DNA of 64,000 nt from Voacanga thouarsii. Its lineage: Eukaryota; Streptophyta; Magnoliopsida; Gentianales; Apocynaceae. Numbering within the stretch: the first letter of the stretch is position 1; each line of letters opens with the position of its first letter. The DNA lies in the NCBI GenBank assembly GCA_026120185.1, contig JANUWF010002425.1, positions 1,178,001-1,242,000 on the forward strand, given 5' to 3'. The notes beneath the pieces are model-generated. The model had not been told where the DNA came from and did not search any database. It worked only from the letters and a program-made list of their open reading frames with translations. Position numbers and translations under genes: made by a program. Shown here in pieces: positions 34,315 through 45,956 of this stretch.

Positions 34315-34322
34315 TATTTATT
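34315..34322 (-). promoter_or_regulatory. Putative TATA box of a host gene, minus strand
   Basis: On the minus strand AATAAATACC lies about 40 bp before a long CT-repeat leader (34272-34246) that continues as pyrimidine-rich sequence to about 34000. This is a common plant promoter/5' UTR layout. Downstream ATGs give only short frames (longest starts at 34245), so any coding part may be spliced or lost. Confidence 0.3.
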
Positions 34323-35061
34323 GTTGTTATGGTGTGTAGGGAGAGGAAGAGGAAGTGGAAGTCGACGGAGGAGAAAAGACGGCTTCTTATGTTTAAATTC
34401 TAAATTGCTGAATAAATGGAATGTGTTAGTGATGTTCACATGGGATGGAGAATTTGGGATGTTCATTATTTCTTGTGGAGTCGAAACTTTGTCAGTCATT
34501 TTCCTTTTTTTGACATTTTCTCTTATTTGGAATTTGTCCGTACTTTTTCCGTTTACTAATATATACTACTTTTTTCGTTTTTTTGACATCTTCCCGTGTT
34601 TGGAATTTTTAGAGTTACTTTTGCCATTTATTAATGATGCTACTTTGAAAAAATATTATACATTAAAAAACTTGAAAAGTTTTGCTCAATTTTTTTTTTT
34701 TCCGATGGACAGACACTAAAAGACATATGTTTAAAATTTGAAAGCCACGTAAATTTTTTTTTAAACTTCTGATTAGAAAGATGATTGACATTTATTCTGT
34801 CCCTTTGACTCTTTTTAGTCGCATATATTATGACATTTGTTATATAATTAATTTGCAATTTGAGAATCATTCAATTATTTTTTGTAGAGGGGGAAGTCAT
34901 TTTTAACTATAATTATATTTAATTTTTTTTTCAATATTAAAATCAATTGCGGGGGTGGGGACTGTCTCAAGGCTTAAGCTCATTTAATAATTGAGAAAAA
35001 TACAATTTAATTATATATATATATAAATATATATATAAAAGGCAGTTTCATTCTTACTTAT

Positions 35062-35727
35062 TGTTGACGTCAATTTTACTGAGGCGACGTAACGGTTACT
35101 TTGAGTCGTTGCCAATTTGATAAGTTTTGTCAAATCGATAAAGTCAACGTTTCGAGCAGCCGTTAGTCATAGTCAATATCAGCACCACGAAGCCAATAAG
35201 AAGTAAAACGATTCCTAATCTTTCGGCGCGAGAATTCTGCAAGCTTATCCACGACCGTTGGGAGCATTCTTTGACCGGAAAAAAACTCTACGATCTGTTA
35301 GTGGCTCGATTGCAGCAAGTACAAAATGAGAGCGTTGCCCAGAACCCCGACACGACCATCATCAACCAACAACATTAAATTTTAATTTCTTCTACTTTAT
35401 CGACATTTACAACTTTTTAGTCTAGGATTTCAATTTCTTACAGCTTTCTTACCGCTTTGTTACAGCTTTCCTTTACAGTTTTAAATCTTTTTTGTACTTC
35501 CTTTAAAGCAGATCAATACACTTATCTGTTTATTATTCTAGAAAGTTCTTCCGTTGTGCATTTGTAGCTGACTTTCTTGAACCCTTTCTATAATAAGTTC
35601 AAGGAACCTCGTCCCTGATTCAAAAGAGATCTGACACCATTTTCTATTTCACCATATCGGATCGTTTGTGTTTATCGGAAGTGTAGTCGATACTTAGTTA
35701 CATCGGCTCATCATTTTGACAGCAACA
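35062..35727 (+). repeat. 5' LTR of Tat-1
   Basis: 666 bp, TGTTGACGTCAATT...TTTGACAGCAACA. It is shorter than the 3' LTR mainly because it has fewer TTACAGCTTTC repeats near 35440-35490. Confidence 0.9.
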
Positions 35728-35731
35728 CAGA

Positions 35732-35749
35732 TTGGCACGCCTGGTGGGA
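35732..35749 (+). other. Primer-binding site of Tat-1
   Basis: TTGGCACGCCTGGTGGGA starts four bases after the LTR end and opens with the TGG expected opposite a tRNA CCA tail. I do not name the tRNA. Confidence 0.6.
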
Positions 35750-35791
35750 CCCAAGGTCAGTTTTCGCATGCAATTGCGGTCAGGACGTTTG

Positions 35792-37905
35792 ATGGCGAAC
35801 AATTCACAGCAGCCACCCGTACCGGAGTCATCTGAATGACTCCCAGTCCGTACGCTCTGAGGAGTTTTTGATCCCTTCTGTTACTACTTCCAGTTATACT
35901 CAGGTTACTCCTCCGGAATAAGGGTGTCAGTCCTTATCCCCACCGCATGTGTCTCGGTCGACACCTACCTCTCTGACTGCCATCCGATATACTTTGGAAT
36001 AATGTACTGGTGAACTCTTGCAGGGTCTTTTTCCACAATTTGCCACTATTTTTCGACCTCTGCTTTAGAACGAGCTCCAACAATTTGCACAGAGGTAAAA
36101 CGTGCAGACCTTCACTCAAGCACCGGGTTACCCTGAACAAGGGACAACCATGGCATCTGTGTACCCCATGCCATTGGCTGATGGCGCACCATATTATGGA
36201 TCAGTTCACTTTCTACGTAGAGAAATGTCTTTCCCTGCTACTGGGGGATATCAAGTTATTCCAAGAGTAGTGGCTCAGAACACTATGCCAGCAGAAGGGT
36301 TTCTAGGAAGGAATCCTGTTCCAATAATAGGATTACCAACAACTTATGAAGCAGCCCCAACCTTTGTTAGGGGAAACATGCTACCTTTCGGGGGGCAGCC
36401 GAATTACTCTGCTTCTTATCCTCTTGTATATCCGACAACGACAATGGCTTATCCAATGCAGGGGATCGGAAGTACTAAACCTTTCATAGGGCAAGGTTCT
36501 CGACCTGTCATGCAAGGTCTTTCACCACGGATTCAACAGTCATACCAACGGTCGATATAATGACGGAAGTATTTCATCGACAGTCACGAGATCGCTCGTA
36601 TATCAAAAAGCTTATCTTGATTGGATGGATTCCATGGCAGTACTCCCTCGAGGTTTTAAGCTATCGGAGTTTACTACGTTCTCTGGTGAAGATAATAAGT
36701 CCACCATAGAACACATCAGAAGATTTACAGCACAATGTGGTGAGTTGGGAAATAATGAATGACACAAGTTACAACTATTTTCATTGTCTTTAACAGGGGC
36801 AGCGTTCACATGGTACGCCAATCTAGCTCCTAACTTTGTGTACTCATGGGCTGACATGGAAAGAATTTTTCACCAACGATTCTTTAAACTTGCACTGAAA
36901 GTTTCCATTGCCGATCTCTTAGCAATAAAACAAAAGGGATCAGAAGATGTTGCGGGTTTTATTGAGCGTTTCCGGTAGACTAAGTCCAAGTGCACAACTC
37001 AGTTGCCAGAAATAGAATGCACAAGAATTGCTATCAGCAGGATGCATCCGCAGCTCAAAGAACGACTCATTCTCTAAGATTTTTCTGATCTATCCCGTTT
37101 ATTATCTCATGCTGTCAGAGTAGAAGAGATGATCAAGGAGAAGGAGAAGAGGCATTCCATCAAGTTCTCCCATAGTCAGACAATGATATCAGTCATAGAC
37201 GATACCAATAAAGACGATGAAGAACAAGCTATAGAGGTAATGGCAGCGGAGTTGGTAAAGGGTTCTTCCTACACGTGTCCACATTTGAAGCCTGGTAAAG
37301 GGAAAGAAGAAGTTGCCACAGCACGACCATCTTACTCTTTTGATGTTTCAAAAGTTGAATAGATCTTTGACCAACTAGTGGCAGATAAACAAATCCGTCT
37401 GACTTACGGACACAGGATCCCAAGCCAAGAAGATTTGAAAGGAAAAAGGTACTGTAAATGGCACAACTCTTTTTCTCATAATACTAATAGTTGTGTTATT
37501 TTTAGGAATACCATTCAAAAGACTATCCAGGACGGAAGATTAAAGTTTGCAGATAAAAAGGAAGAGACTTTAGTAGACACGAATCCATTTCCTTTAGCCG
37601 ATGCACACATGCTGCAAACGGAAGAGGGTAGAAATTATGAAAGACTTACAGGAAGTAGCAAACCAGAGGTGATAGGGAAAGGATTCCAAATATTGGATGG
37701 TAAACCATCTGTTTTTACCCGTTTATCTCCTCCCTCATTTGTGGCACATTTCTATGGCAAAGAAAAGAAACTAATAGTACAGGTGCCCCAAGAGAAGCCA
37801 TTTCTGCCTGGCCATTGTTCCCGACCATCAAAATCTCAAAAAAGACGAGAACAACGGAAGCTAGCACAACAAAGGCAGCTTCTTGATGCTTGGGTCGAAG
37901 AATAA
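35792..37905 (+). pseudogene. Tat-1 gag relic
   Basis: Starts MANNSQQPPVPESSE with an early stop. A Pro/Gly/Tyr-rich N-terminal part follows in another frame (36102-36560: YPMPLADGAPYYGSVHF, MSFPATGGYQVIP). The capsid region is in a third frame from 36601: YLDWMDSMAVLPRGFKLSEF, TFSGEDNKSTIEHIRRF, LSLTGAAFTWYANLAP (36787-36834), MERIFHQRFF and GSEDVAGFIERFR. The C-terminal part at 37440-37500 reads YCKWHNSFSHNTNSCVIFRN, a CX2...HX4-5C zinc-binding-like motif typical of Tat Gag. Stops at 36760, 36976, 37078 and 37360 include Trp-to-stop changes. Not functional. Confidence 0.8.
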
Positions 37906-37980
37906 TTATCCCTTGATAATGGCCAAAATATGCTCAGCATCCTGCCATCAAGTTTTTGAGCAACCTCTCGTCAAAAGTCC

Positions 37981-38547
37981 ATGGAAGAGGATTTTCATGC
38001 GGAGGAAAAAGCTGTAGTAGAATTGGTTGATGTCAAGGTCCCACCAGAAGGGATGCTCTTTCCAATTCTGATAGCCCAGAGTATTAACCACCTCAGGCCT
38101 TTATATATCAAAGCACATATCAATGGCAAGCCTTTTACTTGGATTTTTGTTGATGGTGGGGCTGTCTTGAATGTCATGCCTTACGTTACATTGAAGCGAT
38201 TGGGAAAGGATAGGGCAGATTTATCTCCTACCGATGTGAAGATGGTTAACTTTACTGGAGAAGCAGCTGCGGCAGAAGGTGTTATTACCTTTGAAGTCAT
38301 AGTAGGGTTCAAGACCAGTAAGACGGTCTTTTTTATAATTAATGCAAAGCCAACTTATTCCGTTTTATTGGGCAAGGATTGGGTTCATGCAAACTGCTGC
38401 GTACCGTCCACCTTACATCAAATGATGTTGATTTGGGATGGAGAACAGGTAGAGCAAATCCCAGTTGACCCTAATCCATTTTCAATAGAAATTCACATGA
38501 ACGAAGCTCTATTTTATCATCCAACCCTAGCCAGTATGCCAAGCTAA
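37981..38547 (+). pseudogene. Tat-1 aspartic protease domain
   Basis: Retropepsin that would cut the Gag-Pol polyprotein. 188 open codons: SINHLRPLYIKAHINGKPFTW, then FVDGGAVLNVMPYVTLKRLG with the catalytic Asp in VDGGA (residues about 56-60; Tat elements commonly have DGG instead of DSG/DTG), and YSVLLGKDWVHANCCVPSTLH near residue 125-145, the conserved second half. It is in the gag capsid frame and separated from it by stops at 37903 and 37959. The domain itself looks complete and is the best-kept part of the element. Confidence 0.8.
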
Positions 38548-38549
38548 CT

Positions 38550-40620
38550 ATGGCTCATAACCTGATCACGACTGAAGAGCCAAGGGGAAACGGCTTACGA
38601 CCTGAGGATCCAGAGGTCCGGCGAGCTCCTAGTTTTATTGCTCAAGATCCGTTAGCAGAAGTAGACATAGGAGAACATGGGGAGAATAGAACAATCAAGG
38701 TTAGCCTACATTTATCTATTGTGCAGAGAGATATGTTAACATGTCTAATCCGTAGGTATAAAGATTGCTTTGCGTGGGACTATCATGAGATGCCAGGATT
38801 AGACAGAGGCATTGTGGAGTATCGTCTACCTGTCAAAGAAGGCTTTAAGCCTCATAAACAACCGGCAAGATGTTTTAATCCTGCGTTGCTACCCAGGATT
38901 AATGAAGAGATAGAAAGGTTACTTCGGTGTGAATTCATCCGTACGTACTGATATGCAGATTAGATATCTAACATCGTGCCGGTCATTACGAAGATGGTCA
39001 ACTATATGTCTGTATAGACTTCAAAAACATAAACTTGGCTACTCCGAAGGACGAATATGCTATGCCGATGGCAAATATGTTAGTGGATTCCGCTGCAGGC
39101 AACCAGTTTTTAAGTTTCATGGATGGTTATTTCGGGTATAACCAAATATTCATAGCTGAGAAAGATATGCACAAAACAGCGTTCCGTTGCCCAGGGTCTA
39201 TCGGCTTGTTCGAGTGGGTAGTCATGCCATTCGATTTGAAGAACGCTGGTGCCACTTTTCAGTGAGCTATGAACCTCATCTTTCATGATCTTATCGGCAG
39301 CACAATGGAGGTCCACATAGATAACTTGGTCGTAAAGTCCCCCGATTTCTTACAACATTTAGCTAATTTGGAATAAGCGTTTCTCCGAATGCGCAAGCAC
39401 CATTTGAAGATCAATCCCACTAAGTATGCATTTGGAGTTACTGCTGGGAATTTCCTGGGGTTTTTAGTACACTAGAGGGGGATTTAAATAGATCAAAACA
39501 AAGCCAGAGACATTTTACAAGCAAGACCTCCTCAAATGAAGAAGGAGCTTTAGAGTTTCCTGGGGAAGATCAATTTCCTACGACGTTTTTTGGCAAACTC
39601 TGTAGGTAAACAGAAAGCTTTTTCCTCTTTATTACGATTAAAGTTATCTCAAGATTTTATTTGGCAGTCTGAGCATCAGGTAGCATTTGATCAGATAAAG
39701 ATAGCTTTATCACATCCACCGGTTTAAGCACCTCTACACAACCAGTCTCTCATGAAATTATACATCTCAACTGCATAAGAATCCATCGGTAGTTTATTAG
39801 CTCAGGATGATCAACAAGGGATTGAAAGAGCAGTATACTATATTAGTCGAAATCTACCTGACACAGAGACTAGGTACACCCCTATTGAAAAATTGTGCTT
39901 ATCTCTCCACTATGCGTGCACAAAGTTGGAACATTACTTATTATTTAGGGAAGTACATGTCTTGTGCAAGGTAGATTTAATTAAATTCTTGTTGAATCGT
40001 CCTCTATTAAATGGACGACTTATGAAATAGGCAGTCAAATTACATGTTTTTTCCCTAACTCATGTGTCGTTGAGGGCAGTCAAAGGACAGGCTATTGCGG
40101 ATTTCTTAGCCGAACATCCTTCTTTGGAAGTGCCGCAAATGGAAGGGAACACAACACAGAGGTACATTTCTTTAAAGCCTTGGGTTTTGCGATTTGACGG
40201 CTCAAGCACCCAACAAAAGACCGACATTGGTTTGGTTATTGAATCTCCAAATAGACATCAGGGTAAGATTTACTTTGAGTTAAATAAGGGAACAACTAAT
40301 AATCAGGCGGAATATGATGCCCTTTTGTTAGGACTATAGATTCTGAAGGCATTGGAGGTTCAAATAGTCTAAATTTTAGGAGACTCTCAGGGGGTTATCT
40401 GACAGGTATTAGGAGATTATAAATGTGCTAACCCGTTTATGTCAGACAGATTACAGGAGGTAAAAAGGTTTCTTCGGCATTTTCAGGAGGTTATTCTAGT
40501 TCATGTTTCCAGATCAGAAAATCAAGACGCTAATGATTTAGCTCAGATGGCCTCAAGTTTTAAGAAAGCCGTAATGTGCCAACAGATAGCGGAAACGGAG
40601 TATCAAGATGATTGACGACA
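38550..40620 (+). pseudogene. Tat-1 reverse transcriptase and RNase H relic
   Basis: RT opens with FAWDYHEMPGLDRGIVEYRL (38770-38830) and PARCFNPALLPRINEEIERLL, then shifts frame: YAMPMANMLVDSAAGNQFLS, FMDGYFGYNQIFIAEKDMHK (39117-39176) and WVVMPFDLKNAGATFQ (39215-39263). The active-site box reads EVHIDNLVVKS (39307-39340), with Asn for the second catalytic Asp of the usual YVDD/YIDD. RNase H is at 40064-40339: LRFDGSSTQQKTDIGLVI and KGTTNNQAEYDALLLGL. Several stops and frameshifts lie between. The enzyme would be inactive even without them. Confidence 0.8.
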
Positions 40621-41875
40621 AGAGATTGTTACTTACTTACGAAACCCAATTGGTTAAGTGTCTCGCGACTTAAAACGAAAGGCCCTCAGCTTTACCTTGA
40701 TAGACAATAATTTGTTCCGACGGAGTTATACTGGAGTTCTTTTAAAGTGTCTCTCATAAAAAGAAGCATTGCAGGCTATGACAAAAGTACATGAAGGCCT
40801 ATGTACAGCACATCAGGCGGGCCCAAAACTGAAATGGATTCTTCAACGCCATGGTTTCTTTTGGCCATCGATGACCACAGATTGTAATGCTTATGCTGTT
40901 GGCTATGAAGCTTGCCAAAAGCATGGTCCTCTATTACACACTCCTTTTACGGAATTGCATCCGATCGTTAAACCTTGGTCTTTCCGTGGATGGACCTTGG
41001 AAATTATCGGAAAGATTTATACACCTCCAGCAAAAAGACACATATTCATACTGGTGGCTACGGATTACTTCACCAAGTGGGTGGAGGTGCAGCCATTAAT
41101 CAAGGTAACACAAACGGCAGTAATCAACTTTCTCCAGCAGAGCATTCTCTTTTGTTTCGAAATTCCAGAGACATTGACAACGGATCTAGGGATGATGTTT
41201 ACAGGGGATAAGGTACGTAACTTTCTAACCTAATTCAAAGTTAAGTTACTTCACTCGTCTCCTTATTATGCACATACTAACGAACAAGCAGAGGCCACGA
41301 ATAAAACTTTAATCAGCATGATCCGTAAGGCAGTAGAAGACAATCCGAGGAGGTGGCATGAGACATTGCAGGAAGTATTATGGGCCTATCGGAATGCTGC
41401 TAAGACCGCTACTAGTTTTACCCCATTTAGACTAACTTATGGATAGGATGCTGTGTTACCTGTGGAGTTATTGCTACGATCACCCTGGATAGCCTATCAG
41501 CATGGTCTAACGACGGAAGAATATCAGACAGTTTTGGCCCTGAGTTTAGATCAAATTGAGGAGGATCGCTGGATTACCTTGGAGAACATAAGACGGCACA
41601 AGGAGAAGGTAGCAAGGGCGTACAATAGGAAAGTCCGTGAAAGAAATTTTCAAGAATGAGACATAGTATGGAAGACTATTTTTCCCATTGCACCAAAAGA
41701 TCCAAGGTATGGTAAGTGGTCTGCTTCATAGGAAGGTCTATTCTTAATAACTCAAGTTTTCTATTGAGGGGTTTATCGAGGGATGACACCCGATGGAAAA
41801 GAAGTAGACAAGGCGATTAACGGTAAGTTCTTGAAATGTTATTATCCGGCGTTTTGGGAAGGAACTAGAGAATAA
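40621..41875 (+). pseudogene. Tat-1 integrase relic
   Basis: Zinc-binding region: VHEGLCTAHQAGPKLKWIL and CNAYAVGYEACQKHG (40787-40925), with His and Cys pairs. Core: FRGWTLEIIGKIY, where the first catalytic Asp of the W-x-x-D-I-I-G pattern is Glu, then FILVATDYFTKWVEVQPL, LTTDLGMMFTG (second Asp kept), and NEQAEATNKTLISMIRKAVED with the catalytic Glu region kept. C-terminal part: LLRSPWIAYQHGL, NIRRHKEKVARAYNRKVRE, DIVWKTIFPIAPKDP and YPAFWEGTRE to the stop at 41873-41875. In-frame stops near 41231, 41443, 41657, 41730 and 41766 break it. Confidence 0.8.
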
Positions 41876-41979
41876 AAAAAAAAGGAGAGAGTTTGAACAG
41901 GAAGTTTTGTTGGAAAAGGATTCTGATATTAATCACAAGAGGCCGATTAGATAGCCATAAGCTTCATTACAAAAGGGGA

Positions 41980-44929
41980 TCAGCTATCATCAGATGGGAA
42001 GTTAGGCCGATATAGAACAATTGCTAACCGATTAGAGTCTTCTGCTTCGGAATCCTGGCTGGACACCATGTCAGTTCCCGTTGGATGAGGATCAAGGACT
42101 GGAGGCCGTACTTCAGCCGTTTCCGGCTCAATTTTCGGTTCCCTCTTAAGGGGCAGGTCGACTTCATCAGTAGTTGTCTTTGGAACCCCTATTTTAGCCG
42201 CCGTGGTGACAGTCTCCTCAGTGTGAGTTCCGGAAGGACCGGCTCTATCAGTGGTCAGAGGATGAAGAATCTTGTTCAGTTCAGCCACGAAGCGGTCCCA
42301 TTTGGATTTCATCTTATTCAGCAGAACGGTTGAGCTTTTCAGTTCAGCTTCAAGGAATTCCTCCTCTGCTTCCAGCATTAGCCGTTCATCGTTATGTTTG
42401 ATGTTAGAATCATCAATGGCTTTGACAGCTTCCTGAAGTCCTTTTTTTGAGTCAAGCCTTTGCTCTAGGACCTTTTTCTCAGAGTCAAGTTCTTCTTGAA
42501 GATCCAATAGCCAACACTCAAGCCATTCAATCTTCCCTACTCTTTCCATAATATCAGCTCGAAGAAGCGTAAGACGGTCAATGGATTCTCGGCGGTCTCT
42601 CTCTGCAAATGCTACACTTTCTCGATGCAGTTTCAGAAGTTTTAACTGATCATGAGCTTCATCTCGACGATTTTGCGTGTCTAAAAGAAAGCGCCCATGA
42701 AGCGTATTTGTCCCAGGCACCCAATTGCCAGGTCCCAAAGCATAGGGGGCATATCCGAGTCGGATGATTGTACAATCCGCAAAAGGGCACGACTCACATT
42801 GTCGAGGGTGGATTTGTCAGTGGGTAAAGAGGTCCCGATGAGGCCATTAAGGAAGTTCAGCGCTAAAAATAATGCCGTCATAGGTAGAGGAGCAACAGCC
42901 TCTTCAGGTCCCTGACTTGGGGGAGGCAGAGTTGTTTTTGTGACAGTGGTCACTGGTTCTTCAATATCAGGCCCTGACAGAACAGGTGATGGGCTTCTTA
43001 GAGCCGATGCCTCAGCCAACGGAAGGTCTGCCACTGGTGGCAAAGCCGATACTTCAGCCGTTGAAGGAGGAGCCATAGCCTTAACCGAGGAGGTTTTTGT
43101 GAATAGCCTTTTCAGATGCTTTTTTTGCTAAAAAATTGGAGCGGAATATCTTCCTCTAAGTCAGAAGAAGTGTCGATGACAACGGGACGAGTTATCCTTT
43201 GTTTACGCTTCTGCAGAAAAGATTAAAATGATAGTTAGACAAATTGGGTATTGAAGAAGCTGAGCAAAATAAGGATGATAGAGGCAAACCTTAGAAATAG
43301 AAGGAGTCGGTGTTTCATGCTTCCTCTTTGATCACCGCAGCAAGGACGGGACTTCTATCTCTTCTTCCTCTTCTTTTGGGACAACGGAAGCAGCAGCAAT
43401 AGTTTTCTGCACCAAGGGAGTGCGTAAGGCCGACATTATTATAAGGCTTACAGGAGGTTTTACCTGTTTTCCTTTTTTAGCCGATGGTGTCTTAGGCAAA
43501 GCGGTGGTCAACCCAGGAACTCACAGAAGCCAAACACCTACGTGGTCGGAGAATAGGGCATCGCTCAGCAGTCTCCACCATGAATTGAAGTTAGGAGAAG
43601 TCTCTAGCACCACTTGAAAGGGCTTGAATTCGAAGGTCCGCAGGATGGCTAGGGTGCTATCAGCTAAGGTCTGTACATCCTCAGCTGACAGCACGAGCTT
43701 CACAGAAAAGGAAGAAACGTACCCCGAATCAGCAAGGATGTCTTGTATCAGCCCAAGCTGACGAGAGAAGCAGTAAGGATTATACCTCTCACAAGAGGTC
43801 TTAGCACTTCGAGCTCCATGCTTGGCCCCCAAGAGAATTTCTTGAGGGCATAGAATTCGGGCCCAGAAAGTCTCTTGAGTTGCTTCGGGGCTTTCTGATA
43901 AGCTCTTCAAGTAGAGGGGGCCTTCTTTACGAGCAGCATACGGAAAGAAAGTGGCAACATGGAAGTCTCGACATTGGTGGAGATACGAGACAATGGTCTC
44001 AACAGAGACAGTGTTCAGGGGGACCCGCAGCAGTCAATAGCCGGTCGCCTGTTCAGAAGGGCTCACGGAGGCTCCTATAATTCGGCTGACACCAAAATTG
44101 GGTAGATACTGGTACAGCCATAGTTGAGCAATCCAGATCGGACCCCCAAGGTTAGTCGGATCCTCTCCAGCAGAAAGAATAGTCATCAGCTGATGGATGG
44201 TGCGATAGACCAAGGCGAGGACCAGAAAGGCTAGGTCGCAACGCCCTCTGCTTCGTAGAAGAGCCGATACGTAGTATCGGTACTCATTGCTAACGCCAAT
44301 AGAATGAGAGCAGATAATATACTTACACAATCAGAACCATAAGAAGGCCGTTTGCTCCTGGTTGAAAGAGTGTTATCCACCCTTCTCTGAGCGGCAATGA
44401 AGTTACCGTATGAAGAGGAGGCCTTGTCGAGACGAGCTTCAATGGCTGGTAGATTCTCTTTATCATGGAGCCTCGAAATCTCGTCGCCATCGCATCGGAA
44501 GCTGAGGATGGTACAAATATCAAGAATGGAAGGGAAAAACATCCTGTGCGGAAAGATGAAGCCGTTGATCGCTGAAGACCAGAAGGGAAGAACAACGGCA
44601 AATAGGTTGCGGTCAAACGCCATTTCAAAGTCTGTCATCATGATGGCATCCAAAATCCCCCACTGTTCCCAGATGGCCCCAAATTGGGCATGGCAGTTGT
44701 CCCGCCATTCTCTGTAATTCTTGAGCTTGCGGGGCTAATGACGAAAGGAGGTAGGGAGATTGGCAATTGTAAAGGTGTTTTATTGCAGAGGAAAGGTAAA
44801 ACCGGTAGGCAAGACAAACCATAAGTGTTTAGCGGTAACTGCTGTAGGTAAAAGACGGGGGCCCAAGGTGAACAGATTGGCATCGGTTTGGATTGGGGAT
44901 AGGATGTTCTTGTTAGTGGAGGTCACCAT
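41980..44929 (-). pseudogene. Plant-mobile-domain-like gene carried antisense by Tat-1
   Basis: Opposite strand to gag-pol, between integrase and the 3' LTR. ATG 44929 starts MVTSTNKNILSPIQ and reads FTLGPRLLPTAVTAKHLWFV, aligning with MATPIDHS...LYALGPQLLPTEVTAKHL of Tat-2. An ATG at 44971 in the same frame is possible but not shared. PMD-like motifs: INGFIFPHRMFFPSILDICT, LCKYIICSHSIGVSNEYRYY, LVLALVYRTIHQLMT, LSAEDVQTLADSTLAILRTF. Then a Glu run, a 79-bp intron (43289-43211), KRKQRITRPVVIDTSSD (NLS-like), a Pro-rich linker, a coiled coil (LLDLQEELDSEKKVLEQRL and flanks, 42640-42280) and an acidic tail EDSNRLAIVLYRPNFPSDDS. Some frameshifts and stops remain. Coding 3' half: 252 open codons at 42738-41980. 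Role unknown. Confidence 0.75.
43211..43289 (-). other. Intron of the antisense gene in Tat-1
   Basis: Minus-strand donor TTTCTAAG|GTTTGCC (43290/43289) and acceptor ATCTTTTCTGCAG|AAGCG (43211/43210). It is 79 bp, T-rich, phase 0, and corresponds to the 81-bp intron at 27653-27733 in Tat-2. Confidence 0.75.
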
Positions 44930-45060
44930 CCCAGTTTGTTCTTTTACTGAGGTAAAATTTACAAATCGCAAGGAGAAGGATCAATGAATCACTTGAACAG
45001 TAGAATTCTAGAGAAATTAGAAGTCATAGGAAGTGAGGAGTTCCGATTGGGGACCACTGC

Positions 45061-45070
45061 TATTTATAAC
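45061..45070 (-). promoter_or_regulatory. TATA box of the antisense gene in Tat-1
   Basis: Minus-strand GTTATAAATAGCAGTGG lies about 135 bp before the ATG at 44929. The following GGTCCCCAATCGG is shared with Tat-2. Confidence 0.55.
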
Positions 45071-45226
45071 AAAGTTTGAAATTGAGCCGTTCGCGGGTTC
45101 CAAAGCCGAGGCGTTACAAATGTTCCATAACGTTCGGGACGTTTCTTTTTTGTCAGAAAAAGAATAGCTGATATTAATAACTGTACGATTCCCGTCGTTT
45201 CGCTGACTGGCGTCCGCTGAAATAAT

Positions 45227-45246
45227 GGGACTCGAGGGGGGGCATG
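45227..45246 (+). other. Polypurine tract of Tat-1
   Basis: GGGACTCGAGGGGGGGCATG directly before the 3' LTR. Tat-2 has GACTCGAGGGAGTGTG at the same place. Confidence 0.7.
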
Positions 45247-45956
45247 TGTTGACGTCAGCTTTGCCGAGCCGACACAACGGTTACTTTGAGCCGTTGCCGA
45301 TTTGATAAGTTTTGTCGAGCCGATAAAGTCAAGTTTCGAGTAGCTGTTAGTTATAATCAACATCCGCATCACGAAGTCGATAAGAAGTAAAACCGATTCC
45401 TGAATTTTCGGTGCGAGAATTCTGCGAGTTTATCCATGACCATTGGAAGCATTCTTTGGCCGGGAGAAAACTCCACGATCTGTTAGTGGCTCAACTGCAG
45501 CAAGTATAAAATGAGAGCGCTGCTCAGAACCCAGACACGACCATCATCAACTAACAACATTAAATTTCAATTTCTTCTACTTTATCGTCATTTACAACTT
45601 TTTAGTCTAGGATTTCAATTTCTTACGGCTTTCTTACCGCTTTGTTACAGCTTTCCCTTACAGCTTTATTTCCAACTTTCTTTACAGCTTTCCGTTCTTC
45701 TTTCAAACTTTAAATCTTTTCTGTGCTTCCTTTGAAGTAGATCAATACACATATCTGTTTATTGTTCCGAAAAGTTCTTCCATTGTGTATTTGTAGCTGA
45801 CTTTCTTAAACAATTTCTAAAGTAAGTTCAAAGAACCTCATCCCTGATTCAAAAGAGATCTAATACCATTTTCTATTTTACCATATTGGATCATTTGTGT
45901 TTATCGGAAATATAGCCGATACTTGATTACATCGGCTAATCATTTTGACAGCAACA
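45247..45956 (+). repeat. 3' LTR of Tat-1
   Basis: 710 bp, TGTTGACGTCAGC...TTTGACAGCAACA. TATAAAAT at 45505-45512 is the likely promoter; the 5' copy has TACAAAAT there. Extra TTACAGCTTT-type repeats at 45640-45700 account for the greater length. Confidence 0.9.

Larger units (their letters stand above)
33317..35061. other. Unassigned, probably host sequence
   Basis: No transposon motif and no match elsewhere in the window that I can see. It has a T15-G-rich run at 33586-33611, A/G-rich sequence on the plus strand at 33950-34270 and (AT)n near 35014-35038. An open frame at 34141-34719 (+) is low in complexity and I do not call it. Read on the minus strand, 34322 to about 33640 looks like a transcribed leader. 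Confidence 0.35.
35062..45956 (+). mobile_element. Tat-1: structurally complete Tat-like Ty3/gypsy element, 10.9 kb
   Basis: The parts are a 5' LTR (35062-35727), primer-binding site, gag, protease, reverse transcriptase, RNase H and integrase on the plus strand (35792-41875), an oppositely oriented plant-mobile-domain-like gene (44929-41980, minus), a polypurine tract and a 3' LTR (45247-45956). CTTAT flanks both ends exactly (35057-35061 and 45957-45961). Both coding blocks are broken by stops and shifts, so it is an old, inactive copy. The order PR-RT-RH-INT and protein motifs such as TNNQAEYDALLLGL place it in Ty3/gypsy, Tat-like by resemblance; extra ORFs near the 3' end are known in that clade. 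Confidence 0.9.

Noticed and set aside
34141..34719. Open frame of 192 codons on the plus strand
   Set aside because: Driven by the GA repeat and AT-rich sequence; no domain, and the minus strand explains the composition better as a leader.
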